Of a DNA stretch of 5,814 nt, positions 1 through 5,814 are shown one piece after another (position 1 is the first letter of the stretch; each line of letters starts with the position of its first letter). The notes beneath the pieces are model-generated. The model had not been told where the DNA came from and did not search any database. It saw only the letters and a list, made by a program, of their open reading frames with translations. A program made the translations under genes and the position numbers. Origin of the DNA: Desulfotignum sp. (GTDB lineage: Bacteria; Desulfobacterota; Desulfobacteria; Desulfobacterales; Desulfobacteraceae); the NCBI GenBank assembly GCA_011390695.1, contig JAABRW010000064.1, positions 1 through 5,814 of the forward strand. Direction: 5' to 3'.

Positions 1-664
1 CCACAGGAATCTGCCGGCCGGCGCCGGCAATGGCTTGCGCCATCTGGTTCAGGGATATGCCGTGACCTGCCATTTCCTGGAGCTTCGGCAATACTTCAAT
101 GGCCTGTTCATCTCCACCATGACGTACAATGCTGCGTACACCAGGTACTGATTCGAGGCGAACACAGATCTCTCCGGCAACCCGTTCCAGTTGCTTAGGA
201 GAATGGGTTTTGCTGCTCAGGGTGGCCATGAACATGACCAGCTGTTCTTCTCCAAAGGTTTCAATGCTGGGCGGACCGGCAGTAACCGGCAAATGGTCTG
301 CATGGACATTGAATAGTTCTTCCAGTTCGGCAAAAGCCTCGGCTTTAACGGTTCCGGGTTCAAATTCCACTGTCAGAAGGGCGGCGTGGTCCGTGCTGCT
401 GCTGTGTATTTTTGTCACCGATGATAATTGTTGAATCCATGTACCGGCACGCCGGGCCAGCTGTTCATCCACACGTTCCGCACCTCCGCCGGGCCAGGGT
501 ATCATGACCATGGCAGTGGGGACATCAATATCGGGTCGGTCTTCCCGCGGAGTAACCAGAAGGCTGTAGCCGCCCAGAATAAAACATGCAATGATAAATA
601 GGGGAACCAGAGGAGAATCCAGAAGACGATTGGCAAACCGTCCGGCCAGGCCGAGCGGTTCCAT
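1..664 (-). CDS. RND-family efflux pump permease, N-terminal part (runs off left edge)
   Basis: Inner-membrane proton-driven pump subunit of a tripartite efflux system. It would take substrate from the periplasm or membrane and pass it to the adaptor and outer-membrane channel encoded just upstream. About 221 residues are visible of a family that usually has 1000 or more. A short cytoplasmic N-terminus is followed by the first membrane helix at about residues 18-37. Next comes TPREDRPDIDVP (38-49), matching the conserved start of the first periplasmic loop. After it are a PWPGGGAERVDEQ stretch and an SSVTKIHSSSTD stretch that align with the PN1 subdomain of AcrB-type pumps; the sequence stops near the PN1/PN2 boundary. 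The ATG at 664 shares one base with the adaptor's TGA stop, and a GGGAA stretch about 8 bases upstream can serve as ribosome binding site. The proton-relay residues in TM4 and TM10 are outside the window, so drug (HAE) versus metal (HME) specificity cannot be decided. Confidence 0.93.
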   Translation of the reverse strand, partial: MEPLGLAGRFANRLLDSPLVPLFIIACFILGGYSLLVTPREDRPDIDVPTAMVMIPWPGGGAERVDEQLARRAGTWIQQLSSVTKIHSSSTDHAALLTVEFEPGTVKAEAFAELEELFNVHADHLPVTAGPPSIETFGEEQLVMFMATLSSKTHSPKQLERVAGEICVRLESVPGVRSIVRHGGDEQAIEVLPKLQEMAGHGISLNQMAQAIAGAGRQIPV

Positions 665-1791
665 CAGAAAGATTCCCGATCCGTTTGAATCTGTTGACCG
701 TCCCGCAAATCAGAGGAAGGATTCAGCACAACAAATTCTCCTGCATCCAAACCCTGAGAGACGGCCACAAAGCTGTTTTTATCAGATTTTTGCGGTGCAA
801 GGCGAATCCAGCGCAGAGAAACAAAATTTTTGTTCTGCTTTTGTTCAACAACCAATACCCCGGTGAGTTGGCCCCGGCGAATCAGCGCTGCTCCGGGTAA
901 TGCCACAAGACCTTTTTGTCCGGTTTCATTCAGCAGTACAGTAACCACCTGCCCGGGCTGGATGGTTTTGGGCGGATTTTTCAATGAAAGCCGCAGCACC
1001 TGACCGGCAGAACTATTTTCCATAACCGGTAAAATCGCCACATAGCTTGCCTGCAGCGGTGTACTCATGGAGGGATCAAGTACTGAAACTATATCCTGCG
1101 GGGTTATCTGATCTGCTGTCTTTGATGGAACGGGAACATCGATTTGCAGTGTTGTCCGGTCTTCCAAGATTAATACAGGCCGTCCCGGAACGATGAAAGA
1201 ACCTTCATCCATAATTACTTCGCTTACTATGCCGGTAAAAGGGGCGGTAATGTCTGCATAGGTGCGGTTAACCTGCTGAACCTGTAACCCGGCCCGGATT
1301 TTTTCTACATTTGCCGCAGATTTTTGTTGTTTCACCTGGGCCAGTTCCAGGCGGTTACGGGCTATCAGATCTTCTTCGTACAGTCTTTTTAATCGGTTGA
1401 CATCCCGCAATGCCTTGGCAGCAGATGCTTTGGCCGCTTTGAGTTGTGCTTTGGCTCCTGCGATAGCAGCTTTTAAATCCCGGGATTCGATGTGGACCAA
1501 TATAGCGCCGGCACTTACATGATCCCCGGCTTGCACCCTGATTGACTTGATCGTTCCATTTGTGCGGGTGCTGAGCACAGCCCGCCGCCCAGGGCTTACC
1601 ACGCCGGGAAAATGGCGCAAAAATGGTTTTTGCCAGGGCTTGATTTCCACCACGTTCACGCTCACCGGTTCCTTGGTGCCGGGATCAGATGTGCCGTTAT
1701 GGCCCCGGGATTCAAAGCAGCCTGCCAGCAGCAGAATGGCAAACAGGGAACAACAAAAAACGGGGTGAGATTTTTGTTTGATGATGCTCAT
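664..1791 (-). CDS. RND efflux periplasmic adaptor lipoprotein (membrane fusion protein)
   Basis: Periplasmic adaptor that bridges the RND pump and the TolC-type channel. The chosen product has 375 residues, normal for the family. A lipoprotein signal peptide has a basic start, a hydrophobic core and a lipobox LLAGC, with Cys25 as the acylated residue. The protein should therefore be anchored in the inner membrane. Domains in order: first lipoyl half-motif at about 71-104 (STRTNGTIKSIRVQAGDHV), alpha-helical coiled-coil hairpin at about 105-175 rich in Ala, Lys and Leu, second lipoyl half at about 177-210 (ADITAPFTGIVSEVIMDEG), then beta-barrel and membrane-proximal domains to the end. The start at 1791 is preferred because it overlaps the channel gene's stop as ATGA, has GGAAG seven bases upstream, and puts the signal peptide at the N-terminus. 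The frame extends to a TTG at 1842, but that would add 17 residues ahead of the signal peptide and lies deep within the upstream gene. Confidence 0.95.
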   Translation of the reverse strand: MSIIKQKSHPVFCCSLFAILLLAGCFESRGHNGTSDPGTKEPVSVNVVEIKPWQKPFLRHFPGVVSPGRRAVLSTRTNGTIKSIRVQAGDHVSAGAILVHIESRDLKAAIAGAKAQLKAAKASAAKALRDVNRLKRLYEEDLIARNRLELAQVKQQKSAANVEKIRAGLQVQQVNRTYADITAPFTGIVSEVIMDEGSFIVPGRPVLILEDRTTLQIDVPVPSKTADQITPQDIVSVLDPSMSTPLQASYVAILPVMENSSAGQVLRLSLKNPPKTIQPGQVVTVLLNETGQKGLVALPGAALIRRGQLTGVLVVEQKQNKNFVSLRWIRLAPQKSDKNSFVAVSQGLDAGEFVVLNPSSDLRDGQQIQTDRESF

Positions 1792-3101
1792 CGGATTTCT
1801 TCCGGCAGGAGCGTTAACGGATCTTTTCCATAGCGCAGGCAATAGTTCATGGATGCCAGTAAAGTCTTGTAGTGATAGCGGGTGTATTCAAGCTGGCGAT
1901 GATACAGGCCGGCCTGGGTGGAAAGCAGATCGGACATGTTTCCCAGACCCTCCTCGTATCGCCGGTGTGCCAGTCTCAGTGCACCTTCAGCAGCTTCCAA
2001 TGCATCGACCGAAGCCTGCCAGGCAGACCAGGCGGCCCGCCATTCACTGATGGCAAGCTGCTGCTCTTTTTTTATTGTGCGCCGGGTATGTTCCACCCCG
2101 ATCCGAGCCAGGTTTTTTCTGGCCCGGGCCTCTGCAATTTCCCCCTGACGTCCCAAACCGTCAAACAGGGACCATTGCAGATTAAGCGCCACAAGCCAGC
2201 CGTCGGCAGACATTTCAAAGGGTTCATCTCCGTCAAACCATTGCTGCCGGGCCAGCAGATTGATTCTGGGAAGCCATTGTGCTTTGGCCTTGTCCAAACC
2301 TGCGGCTGCGGCTTCCTGTTCTGCTTGCCGGGCCTTCAGGTCGCTGCGCTTTTTAGATGGCATCTGTTCCGCTACAGGCGGTACAGGCTCGGGCAAATCA
2401 TCGGTTAACATAAAATGTTCCTGTGGCGGCAGATCCAGCAATACCGCAAAATTTATTTTGGCCTTGCGCACTTGTGCTTCCGCGGTTCTCATACGGGCTC
2501 TGCCTGCTGCCACTTCCGCCCGGGCTCTCACAACATCCAATTTTGCAACCAGGCCCTCCTGATAAGCGCCATCTGCCATATCCTGTGCCTGCTGTGCGGC
2601 TTCGAGCGCCATACGGGATGCACGTTCATCTGCCTGACGTACGGCAACAGCATAATAGGACCCTGCCACCTGAAACCGCATCAGTTGTTTTCCCCACTGA
2701 TAGGCCATGCGGCGCGCCTGAACCTCTTTATTGGCCTGTTCACGGGCTTTTAAGGCATCAGCATTGAACACTGGCTGTATCACCTGAATTCCTCTGATCA
2801 TCCCATCCACCGGACCAAAATCCCGGTAATCGAGACGCGGTGGAAGGTTGAGCAACGGAACCGGAATGTCATTGATCAAAGAAGAATCCGCTCGCAGCAA
2901 GGTGGCATCAATGGAAATTTTGGGGAGAAATGCCTGAGCGGATCGCTGAAAACCTGCGCTTGCAAGTGCATGTTGTGCATCCAGAATCTGCAGCTCGGTG
3001 GCATTTCTTTCAGCCAGGTCAAGCGCTTGTTCAAGGGTCAGTTCTTTTGCCTGGACAGAAGAAACCAAAAACAATAAAATCATCATCCAGTCAGTTTTCA
3101 A
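1788..3101 (-). CDS. TolC-family outer-membrane efflux channel
   Basis: Outer-membrane factor that would form the exit duct of the tripartite pump. The product has 437 residues from the chosen start, typical of the family. The first 18 residues look like a Sec signal peptide: MKTDW, hydrophobic MMILLFLVSS, then VQA before cleavage. Two homologous OEP repeats follow, at about 19-225 and 252-425. Each has a family-like hallmark segment: AYQEGLVAKLDVVRARAEVA at 179-198 and RYEEGLGNMSDLLSTQAGL at 381-399. LNLQWSLFDG at 306-315 is a typical barrel strand. The start is a TTG with an AAGGA ribosome binding site 8 bases upstream. The upstream in-frame ATG at 3143 lies inside a perfect palindrome, lacks a ribosome binding site and would put 14 polar and basic residues before the signal peptide. 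It is the first gene of the operon and overlaps the adaptor gene by 4 bp. The start is less certain than the function. Confidence 0.92.
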   Translation of the reverse strand: MKTDWMMILLFLVSSVQAKELTLEQALDLAERNATELQILDAQHALASAGFQRSAQAFLPKISIDATLLRADSSLINDIPVPLLNLPPRLDYRDFGPVDGMIRGIQVIQPVFNADALKAREQANKEVQARRMAYQWGKQLMRFQVAGSYYAVAVRQADERASRMALEAAQQAQDMADGAYQEGLVAKLDVVRARAEVAAGRARMRTAEAQVRKAKINFAVLLDLPPQEHFMLTDDLPEPVPPVAEQMPSKKRSDLKARQAEQEAAAAGLDKAKAQWLPRINLLARQQWFDGDEPFEMSADGWLVALNLQWSLFDGLGRQGEIAEARARKNLARIGVEHTRRTIKKEQQLAISEWRAAWSAWQASVDALEAAEGALRLAHRRYEEGLGNMSDLLSTQAGLYHRQLEYTRYHYKTLLASMNYCLRYGKDPLTLLPEEIR

Positions 3102-3109
3102 AACCAAGT

Positions 3110-3114
3110 TCCTT
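3110..3114 (-). promoter_or_regulatory. Ribosome binding site that favours the TTG start of the TolC-type gene
   Basis: AAGGA on the minus strand, within an A-rich stretch, lies 8 bases before the TTG at 3101. This is ideal Shine-Dalgarno spacing. No comparable motif precedes the upstream ATG at 3143. The choice also gives a signal peptide of normal length. Confidence 0.6.
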
Positions 3115-3135
3115 TTTCTTAAAAAGTCCGAGGTA

Positions 3136-3169
3136 AGGGTCATGAAACTTTTAAAAGTTTCATGACCCT
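3136..3169. repeat. Perfect 34-bp palindrome in the leader of the efflux operon
   Basis: The 17-base half site AGGGTCATGAAACTTTT is followed at once by its exact reverse complement, with no spacer and no mismatch. No T-run follows on either strand, so it is not an intrinsic terminator. It lies immediately downstream of the predicted transcription start of the efflux operon and upstream of the TTG start, a position typical of a repressor operator. AGGTA occurs on both sides (3131-3135 and 3171-3175), so a small mobile palindrome with a target duplication is the alternative. It contains the ATG at 3143, which weighs against that codon as the start. Confidence 0.85.
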
Positions 3170-3176
3170 AAGGTAC

Positions 3177-3205
3177 TGTATAGGTTCATGCCGTTATTTT
3201 CTCCA
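3177..3205 (-). promoter_or_regulatory. Possible sigma70-type promoter of the efflux operon
   Basis: On the minus strand TGGAGA (3205-3200) and TATACA (3182-3177) are separated by 17 bases. Each matches four of six consensus positions. The predicted start near 3170 falls at the edge of the 34-bp palindrome. The match is weak and rests on spacing and position. No better promoter was found between this gene and the preceding one. Confidence 0.33.
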
Positions 3206-3380
3206 TATAGGTCCAACAGTTTGAATAAAATTGGTATACGAAAATGGTAATCTTCCCAGGTTTATAAATGAATCCGTAAAAACCTGTATATCTTGAGAAA
3301 GAAGGCTGTAAGAGAATAGGACAGCTGGCGGCTGGCTTAAAAAATCACGGCTACCTTCGGCCACTGAAAGGTGTCAACCA

Positions 3381-4724
3381 TCAGATATCTTTGAGGAGTC
3401 GCTCCCCCGAAGATTGCCTGGCAGCTGCTGCAAACAATTCCAGGCTCTGTTCCAGCGCTGTCAGCTCCAGGGTGTCGCCCAGAGATAGATCCTCTTTTCC
3501 CATATTTTCAAAGGCTGTCACAACATCCATGACAGTCATGCTTTCAATATCCCGGGCCGGGGTAAAGCCGGGTTCAGGGTCACTCACTTTGAAAAGAATG
3601 CGGCTGCGGACCAGTTTTTCCATAAAAACCGATGTGATGTTCGCAGACAGGTGGAGATGCTCGGCAACAGATAAGGATGTCACCGGCGCCCTGCCCTGGG
3701 CGAACCGGTTCACACAAAAAACCGCTATCCTGAGGAAGATCAATTTTTTCAACCGCACACTGATGTGCGCATATTCCGGGTCATCTTTCTGAAGCGCATC
3801 AAAATGTTCCCAGACAAAGGAGATTTCAGCGCCGAACAGTACAATGGTCCAGGACGCATTCAGCCACAACAAAAACAACGGTATGGCTGCAAAACTGCCG
3901 TAAATGGCATTATAGGTGGAAACCCCCACCTGGAATTGCAGATAGGTTATCTGGGCCAGCTGAAAAATGGTGCCGGCAATGACACCTCCGGTCAGAGCGG
4001 CCCGGACATTTACATTTTTATTGGGAATGAACATATAAAAAAAGGTAAATACCATCCAGACCGTTAAAAAGGGAATTATCTTCAAACCAAAAGAAAGCAG
4101 ACGGCCCAGGATGACTGGAAGATCAAGGATTACCATGAATTTTTCCAGATAACCGGTGACAAAAATGGTGGCGCTGCCGGAAAAAATCACCAGCAGCCCG
4201 GCAGCCATGGCAATGGAAATATAATCGGTAATTTTGCGGATCAGAAGGCGGTTTCCCCTGACCCGCCAGATCCGGTTGAATATATCTTCCATGTGGCCCA
4301 TCATCTTTATCAGCGCATACATCAAAAAGATGATGCCCAGCACCGCCATGAGCCCGCCTTGGGTTCTTTCCAGCAGATTGACGGAAAAAGTCAAAACATT
4401 CTGGATGATCTGTTCCTGGCCGGCAAACAAAGACAGTATCCGGGTTTCAAGATATTTCTGGAAACCGAAACCCTTGGCAATGCCGAATGCCATGGCCATG
4501 ACCGGTACAATGGATAACAGGGTATACAGGGTTAAGGCAGATGCCTGCAGGCTGCACCGGTCCCGGACAAATTCCTTGAACGAAATCCGGAAAATATCAT
4601 ATCCGAATTGCAGGTATCTGTTCAGCACGCTTTTGATATTTTTTCTCCTTAGGCCCATGGTCAGAATTAAATATCCCATAGATGCGTCGGATTTTAAGGA
4701 ATGGGTCTTAAATAACTTATCCAT
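3381..4724 (-). CDS. YihY/BrkB-family inner-membrane protein with C-terminal winged-helix-like extension
   Basis: Member of the YihY/virulence factor BrkB family, formerly mislabelled ribonuclease BN; its molecular role is not settled. The product is 447 residues from the chosen ATG, longer than the roughly 290 of E. coli YihY. About six membrane helices are visible, near residues 63-85, 125-142, 168-190, 205-233, 241-262 and 278-303. Family-typical segments are LQASALTLYTLLSIVP (59-74) and YNAIYGSFAAIPLFLLWLN (271-289), followed by LFGAEISF. Residues from about 325 to 405 look like a soluble winged-helix domain (SVAEHLHLSANITSVFMEKL), known in long members of the family. The start is uncertain. 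ATG 4724 has only a weak GGA upstream; alternatives are ATG at 4679 and 4658. A GTG at 4787 would put 21 residues encoded by a REP doublet at the N-terminus and is disfavoured. No promoter was recognised. Confidence 0.92.
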   Translation of the reverse strand: MDKLFKTHSLKSDASMGYLILTMGLRRKNIKSVLNRYLQFGYDIFRISFKEFVRDRCSLQASALTLYTLLSIVPVMAMAFGIAKGFGFQKYLETRILSLFAGQEQIIQNVLTFSVNLLERTQGGLMAVLGIIFLMYALIKMMGHMEDIFNRIWRVRGNRLLIRKITDYISIAMAAGLLVIFSGSATIFVTGYLEKFMVILDLPVILGRLLSFGLKIIPFLTVWMVFTFFYMFIPNKNVNVRAALTGGVIAGTIFQLAQITYLQFQVGVSTYNAIYGSFAAIPLFLLWLNASWTIVLFGAEISFVWEHFDALQKDDPEYAHISVRLKKLIFLRIAVFCVNRFAQGRAPVTSLSVAEHLHLSANITSVFMEKLVRSRILFKVSDPEPGFTPARDIESMTVMDVVTAFENMGKEDLSLGDTLELTALEQSLELFAAAARQSSGERLLKDI

Positions 4725-4736
4725 TTTTCTATATCC

Positions 4737-4791
4737 GGGAGCGCGGGCGTCCCGCCCGCAGTAACGATGCAGGCGGGACGCCTGCACTCCC
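4737..4791. repeat. Inverted REP doublet (REPIN/BIME-like palindromic repeat)
   Basis: Two inverted 23-base arms (4737-4759 and 4769-4791) match at 20 of 23 positions, around a 9-base spacer. Each arm has the architecture of a REP: a GGAG foot (4738-4741; as CTCC at 4787-4790), one linker base, then a small hairpin. The left hairpin is GCGGGC, loop GTCCC, GCCCGC; the right is GCAGGC, loop GGGAC, GCCTGC. Two of the three differences between arms are compensatory within each small hairpin (G4745-C4757 versus A4771-T4783). Known REPs have a GTAG- or GGAG-like foot and are mobilised by RAYT (TnpA-REP) proteins; none is encoded here. The element begins 13 bases upstream of the chosen YihY start. 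Confidence 0.85.
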
Positions 4792-4821
4792 AGGTTAAGT
4801 TATTTAGGAACATCTATTCTC

Positions 4822-4845
4822 AAAAATCAGACCACGCCGGCGGCC
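4822..4845 (-). terminator. Possible intrinsic terminator of the DASS transporter gene
   Basis: On the minus strand GGCCGC, loop CGGC, GTGGTC can form a six-pair stem including two G-U pairs. TGA and then five T's follow. It lies directly after the stop codon (4852-4850) that the transporter would use without the inserted repeat element, which is where a terminator is expected. The short stem keeps confidence low. Confidence 0.35.
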
Positions 4846-4868
4846 ACCTTCACCAAAGCACATTGAAA

Positions 4869-5011
4869 CTCGATCATCAAGTTTTTAGGGAATTTGTTCA
4901 AATTCAAGGCGGAAACAATTTTTAACCGGATGAATATACAACATATTTTGAGGATTAAAAATTTTTTCCAACGCCGAAGTTGGGCAAATTAACAAAAACT
5001 TGATCATCGAG
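4869..5011. mobile_element. 143-bp near-palindromic MITE-like element with TGAAA target duplication
   Basis: The ends CTCGATCATCAAGTTTTT (4869-4886) and its inverted copy (4994-5011) match at 17 of 18 positions. Inner arms at 4911-4925 and 4955-4969 match at 14 of 15, and AATAT/ATATT pairs at the centre. All three arm pairs are concentric on base 4940, so the element is one long imperfect palindrome. TGAAA is directly repeated immediately outside both ends (4864-4868 and 5012-5016), as expected of a transposition target duplication. It has no open frame that could be a transposase, so it would be non-autonomous. It supplies the stop codon of the DASS transporter. The parent transposon family is not recognised. 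Confidence 0.78.
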
Positions 5012-5814
5012 TGAAAAGATGCCCGAGAAGCAGGTACATCATGCCGGTGATGATAAAGACCATCAAGATATTGAATATAAATCCGGCACGCGCCATCTGC
5101 GATATGCTGATCAGCCCACTGCCATAGACAATGGCATTCGGCGGCGTAGCGACCGGAAGCATGAATGCACAGCTGGCGCCCACAGTGGCTGGAATTACAA
5201 GCAACAAAGGGTCCCGACCCATGGCAACCGCCACTGAGGCGAGAATAGGCAAAAAAGCGGCACCTGTAGCTGTGTTGCTGGTTATTTCCGTCAAAAAAAT
5301 AACAACCAAAACGGAGGACATGACCAGGACGATGACCGGCAGCCAGTCAAGTCCGCCAAGTGACGTCCCAATCCATTTTGCTAAACCGGTATGCGTTATT
5401 CCTGCCGCCAAACTCAACCCGCCGCCAAACAATATCAGCACTTTCCAGGGCAGTTTTTTGGTATCTTCCCAACTCAGAACAAACTTTCCTTTTTTAAAAT
5501 CCACAGGCAATAAAAACATCATGACCGCAGCAAAAATTGCGATACCGGTGTCCGAAATATTCGGAATATAGGTTTCAAGCAAAGGCCTTATCACCCAGAG
5601 AATTGCCGTCATTCCAAAAACAACGGCCACCATGACTTCCGCCCTGCTCATGCTGCCGGCTTTTTCAAGTTCCATTCTGATCATATCCGCCCCACCCGGA
5701 ATTTCTTTTGTCTTCACCGGGAAAACGACCTTGGTCAGAACGAGAAATACAACAGGTAATGATACGAGCACTATTGGAATACCGACCATCATCCACTGGG
5801 CAAAACCGATTTCG
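5004..5814 (-). CDS. DASS/SLC13-family sodium:anion (dicarboxylate-type) symporter, C-terminal part
   Basis: Inner-membrane secondary transporter of the divalent anion:sodium symporter family (NaDC/VcINDY type), which usually imports C4-dicarboxylates, citrate or sulfate. About 269 residues are visible of a usual 450-500; the gene continues beyond the right edge. An internal ATG at 5792 is not the start, because in-frame codons upstream read EIGFAQW, a family-typical lead into this helix. Visible landmarks in window numbering: LFGGGLSLAAG (128-138), the second SNT motif in ITSNTATGAAFLP (177-189), which helps bind sodium and the substrate carboxylate, and ATPPNAIVYGSG (222-233). The first SNT motif lies outside the window. 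The final Thr-Arg and the stop come from the inserted palindromic element; without it the frame would end Asn-Val-Leu-Trp. The exact substrate cannot be read from this half. Confidence 0.95.
   Translation of the reverse strand, partial: EIGFAQWMMVGIPIVLVSLPVVFLVLTKVVFPVKTKEIPGGADMIRMELEKAGSMSRAEVMVAVVFGMTAILWVIRPLLETYIPNISDTGIAIFAAVMMFLLPVDFKKGKFVLSWEDTKKLPWKVLILFGGGLSLAAGITHTGLAKWIGTSLGGLDWLPVIVLVMSSVLVVIFLTEITSNTATGAAFLPILASVAVAMGRDPLLLVIPATVGASCAFMLPVATPPNAIVYGSGLISISQMARAGFIFNILMVFIITGMMYLLLGHLFTR

Noticed and set aside
129..434. Plus-strand open frames of 70-180 codons across the whole window
   Set aside because: Each is antisense to a minus-strand gene with clear family motifs. Their translations show no recognisable domains, and none has a supporting ribosome binding site or promoter.
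3206..3339. Further promoters or a small RNA in the AT-rich part of the gap before the efflux operon
   Set aside because: Scattered TATA-like strings occur (for example TATAAA near 3272), but none has a well-spaced -35 partner, and no stable RNA fold was apparent.
3340..3380. Terminator for the YihY gene: ACCTT/AAGGT arms followed some bases later by six T's on the minus strand
   Set aside because: The stem is only about five pairs with a ten-base loop, and the T-run is about eight bases away. That is too weak to list as a feature.
4801..4866. A 19-codon minus-strand frame starting at an ATG near 4864 and ending TAA near 4806, containing a GGRRRG stretch
   Set aside because: It has no ribosome binding site and overlaps the terminator-like hairpin. 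Its ATG straddles the boundary of the target duplication. It is better explained as the former 3' flank of the transporter gene.
4737..5016. CRISPR array or phage attachment site as an explanation of the repeats
   Set aside because: The two elements are unrelated inverted repeats. There are no regularly spaced direct repeats, no spacers, no tRNA and no integrase.

Overview
The window comes from a Gram-negative bacterium. It encodes an outer-membrane TolC-type channel, a lipoprotein periplasmic adaptor and an RND pump. Base composition is close to balanced. The mix of an SLC13/DASS transporter, a long YihY protein and dense short palindromic repeats gives an impression of Desulfobacterota (Desulfobacterales-like), but nothing in the window proves a taxon. 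All five genes lie on the minus strand, so the biological order runs from high to low coordinates.

Right part (5814 to about 4730): the C-terminal half of a DASS/SLC13 sodium:dicarboxylate-type transporter enters from the right edge. Its last two codons and stop lie in a 143-bp near-palindromic element (4869-5011) flanked by the 5-bp direct repeat TGAAA, the signature of a MITE-type insertion. Removing the element in silico gives the transporter a slightly different C-terminus and a stop at 4852-4850, next to a plausible terminator. A second repeat of a different kind, a REP doublet (REPIN/BIME-like, 4737-4791), sits just before the next gene.

Middle (4724 to 3381): a YihY/BrkB-family inner-membrane protein with a C-terminal winged-helix-like extension. 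The open frame can be extended upstream into the REP doublet, but that N-terminus is probably spurious.

Left part (about 3205 to 1): a tripartite efflux operon in the order outer-membrane factor, adaptor, RND permease. The genes overlap by 4 bp and 1 bp, which suggests translational coupling. The permease runs off the left edge. Upstream of the first gene are a weak sigma70-like promoter and, at its predicted start point, a perfect 34-bp palindrome. The palindrome could be a regulator's operator or another small mobile palindrome. The first gene probably starts at a TTG with a good ribosome binding site.

No new multi-gene system is apparent. The protein genes belong to known families. The less ordinary content is the three distinct palindromic elements and what two of them do to the ends of neighbouring genes. 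No intergenic stretch exceeds 300 bases.
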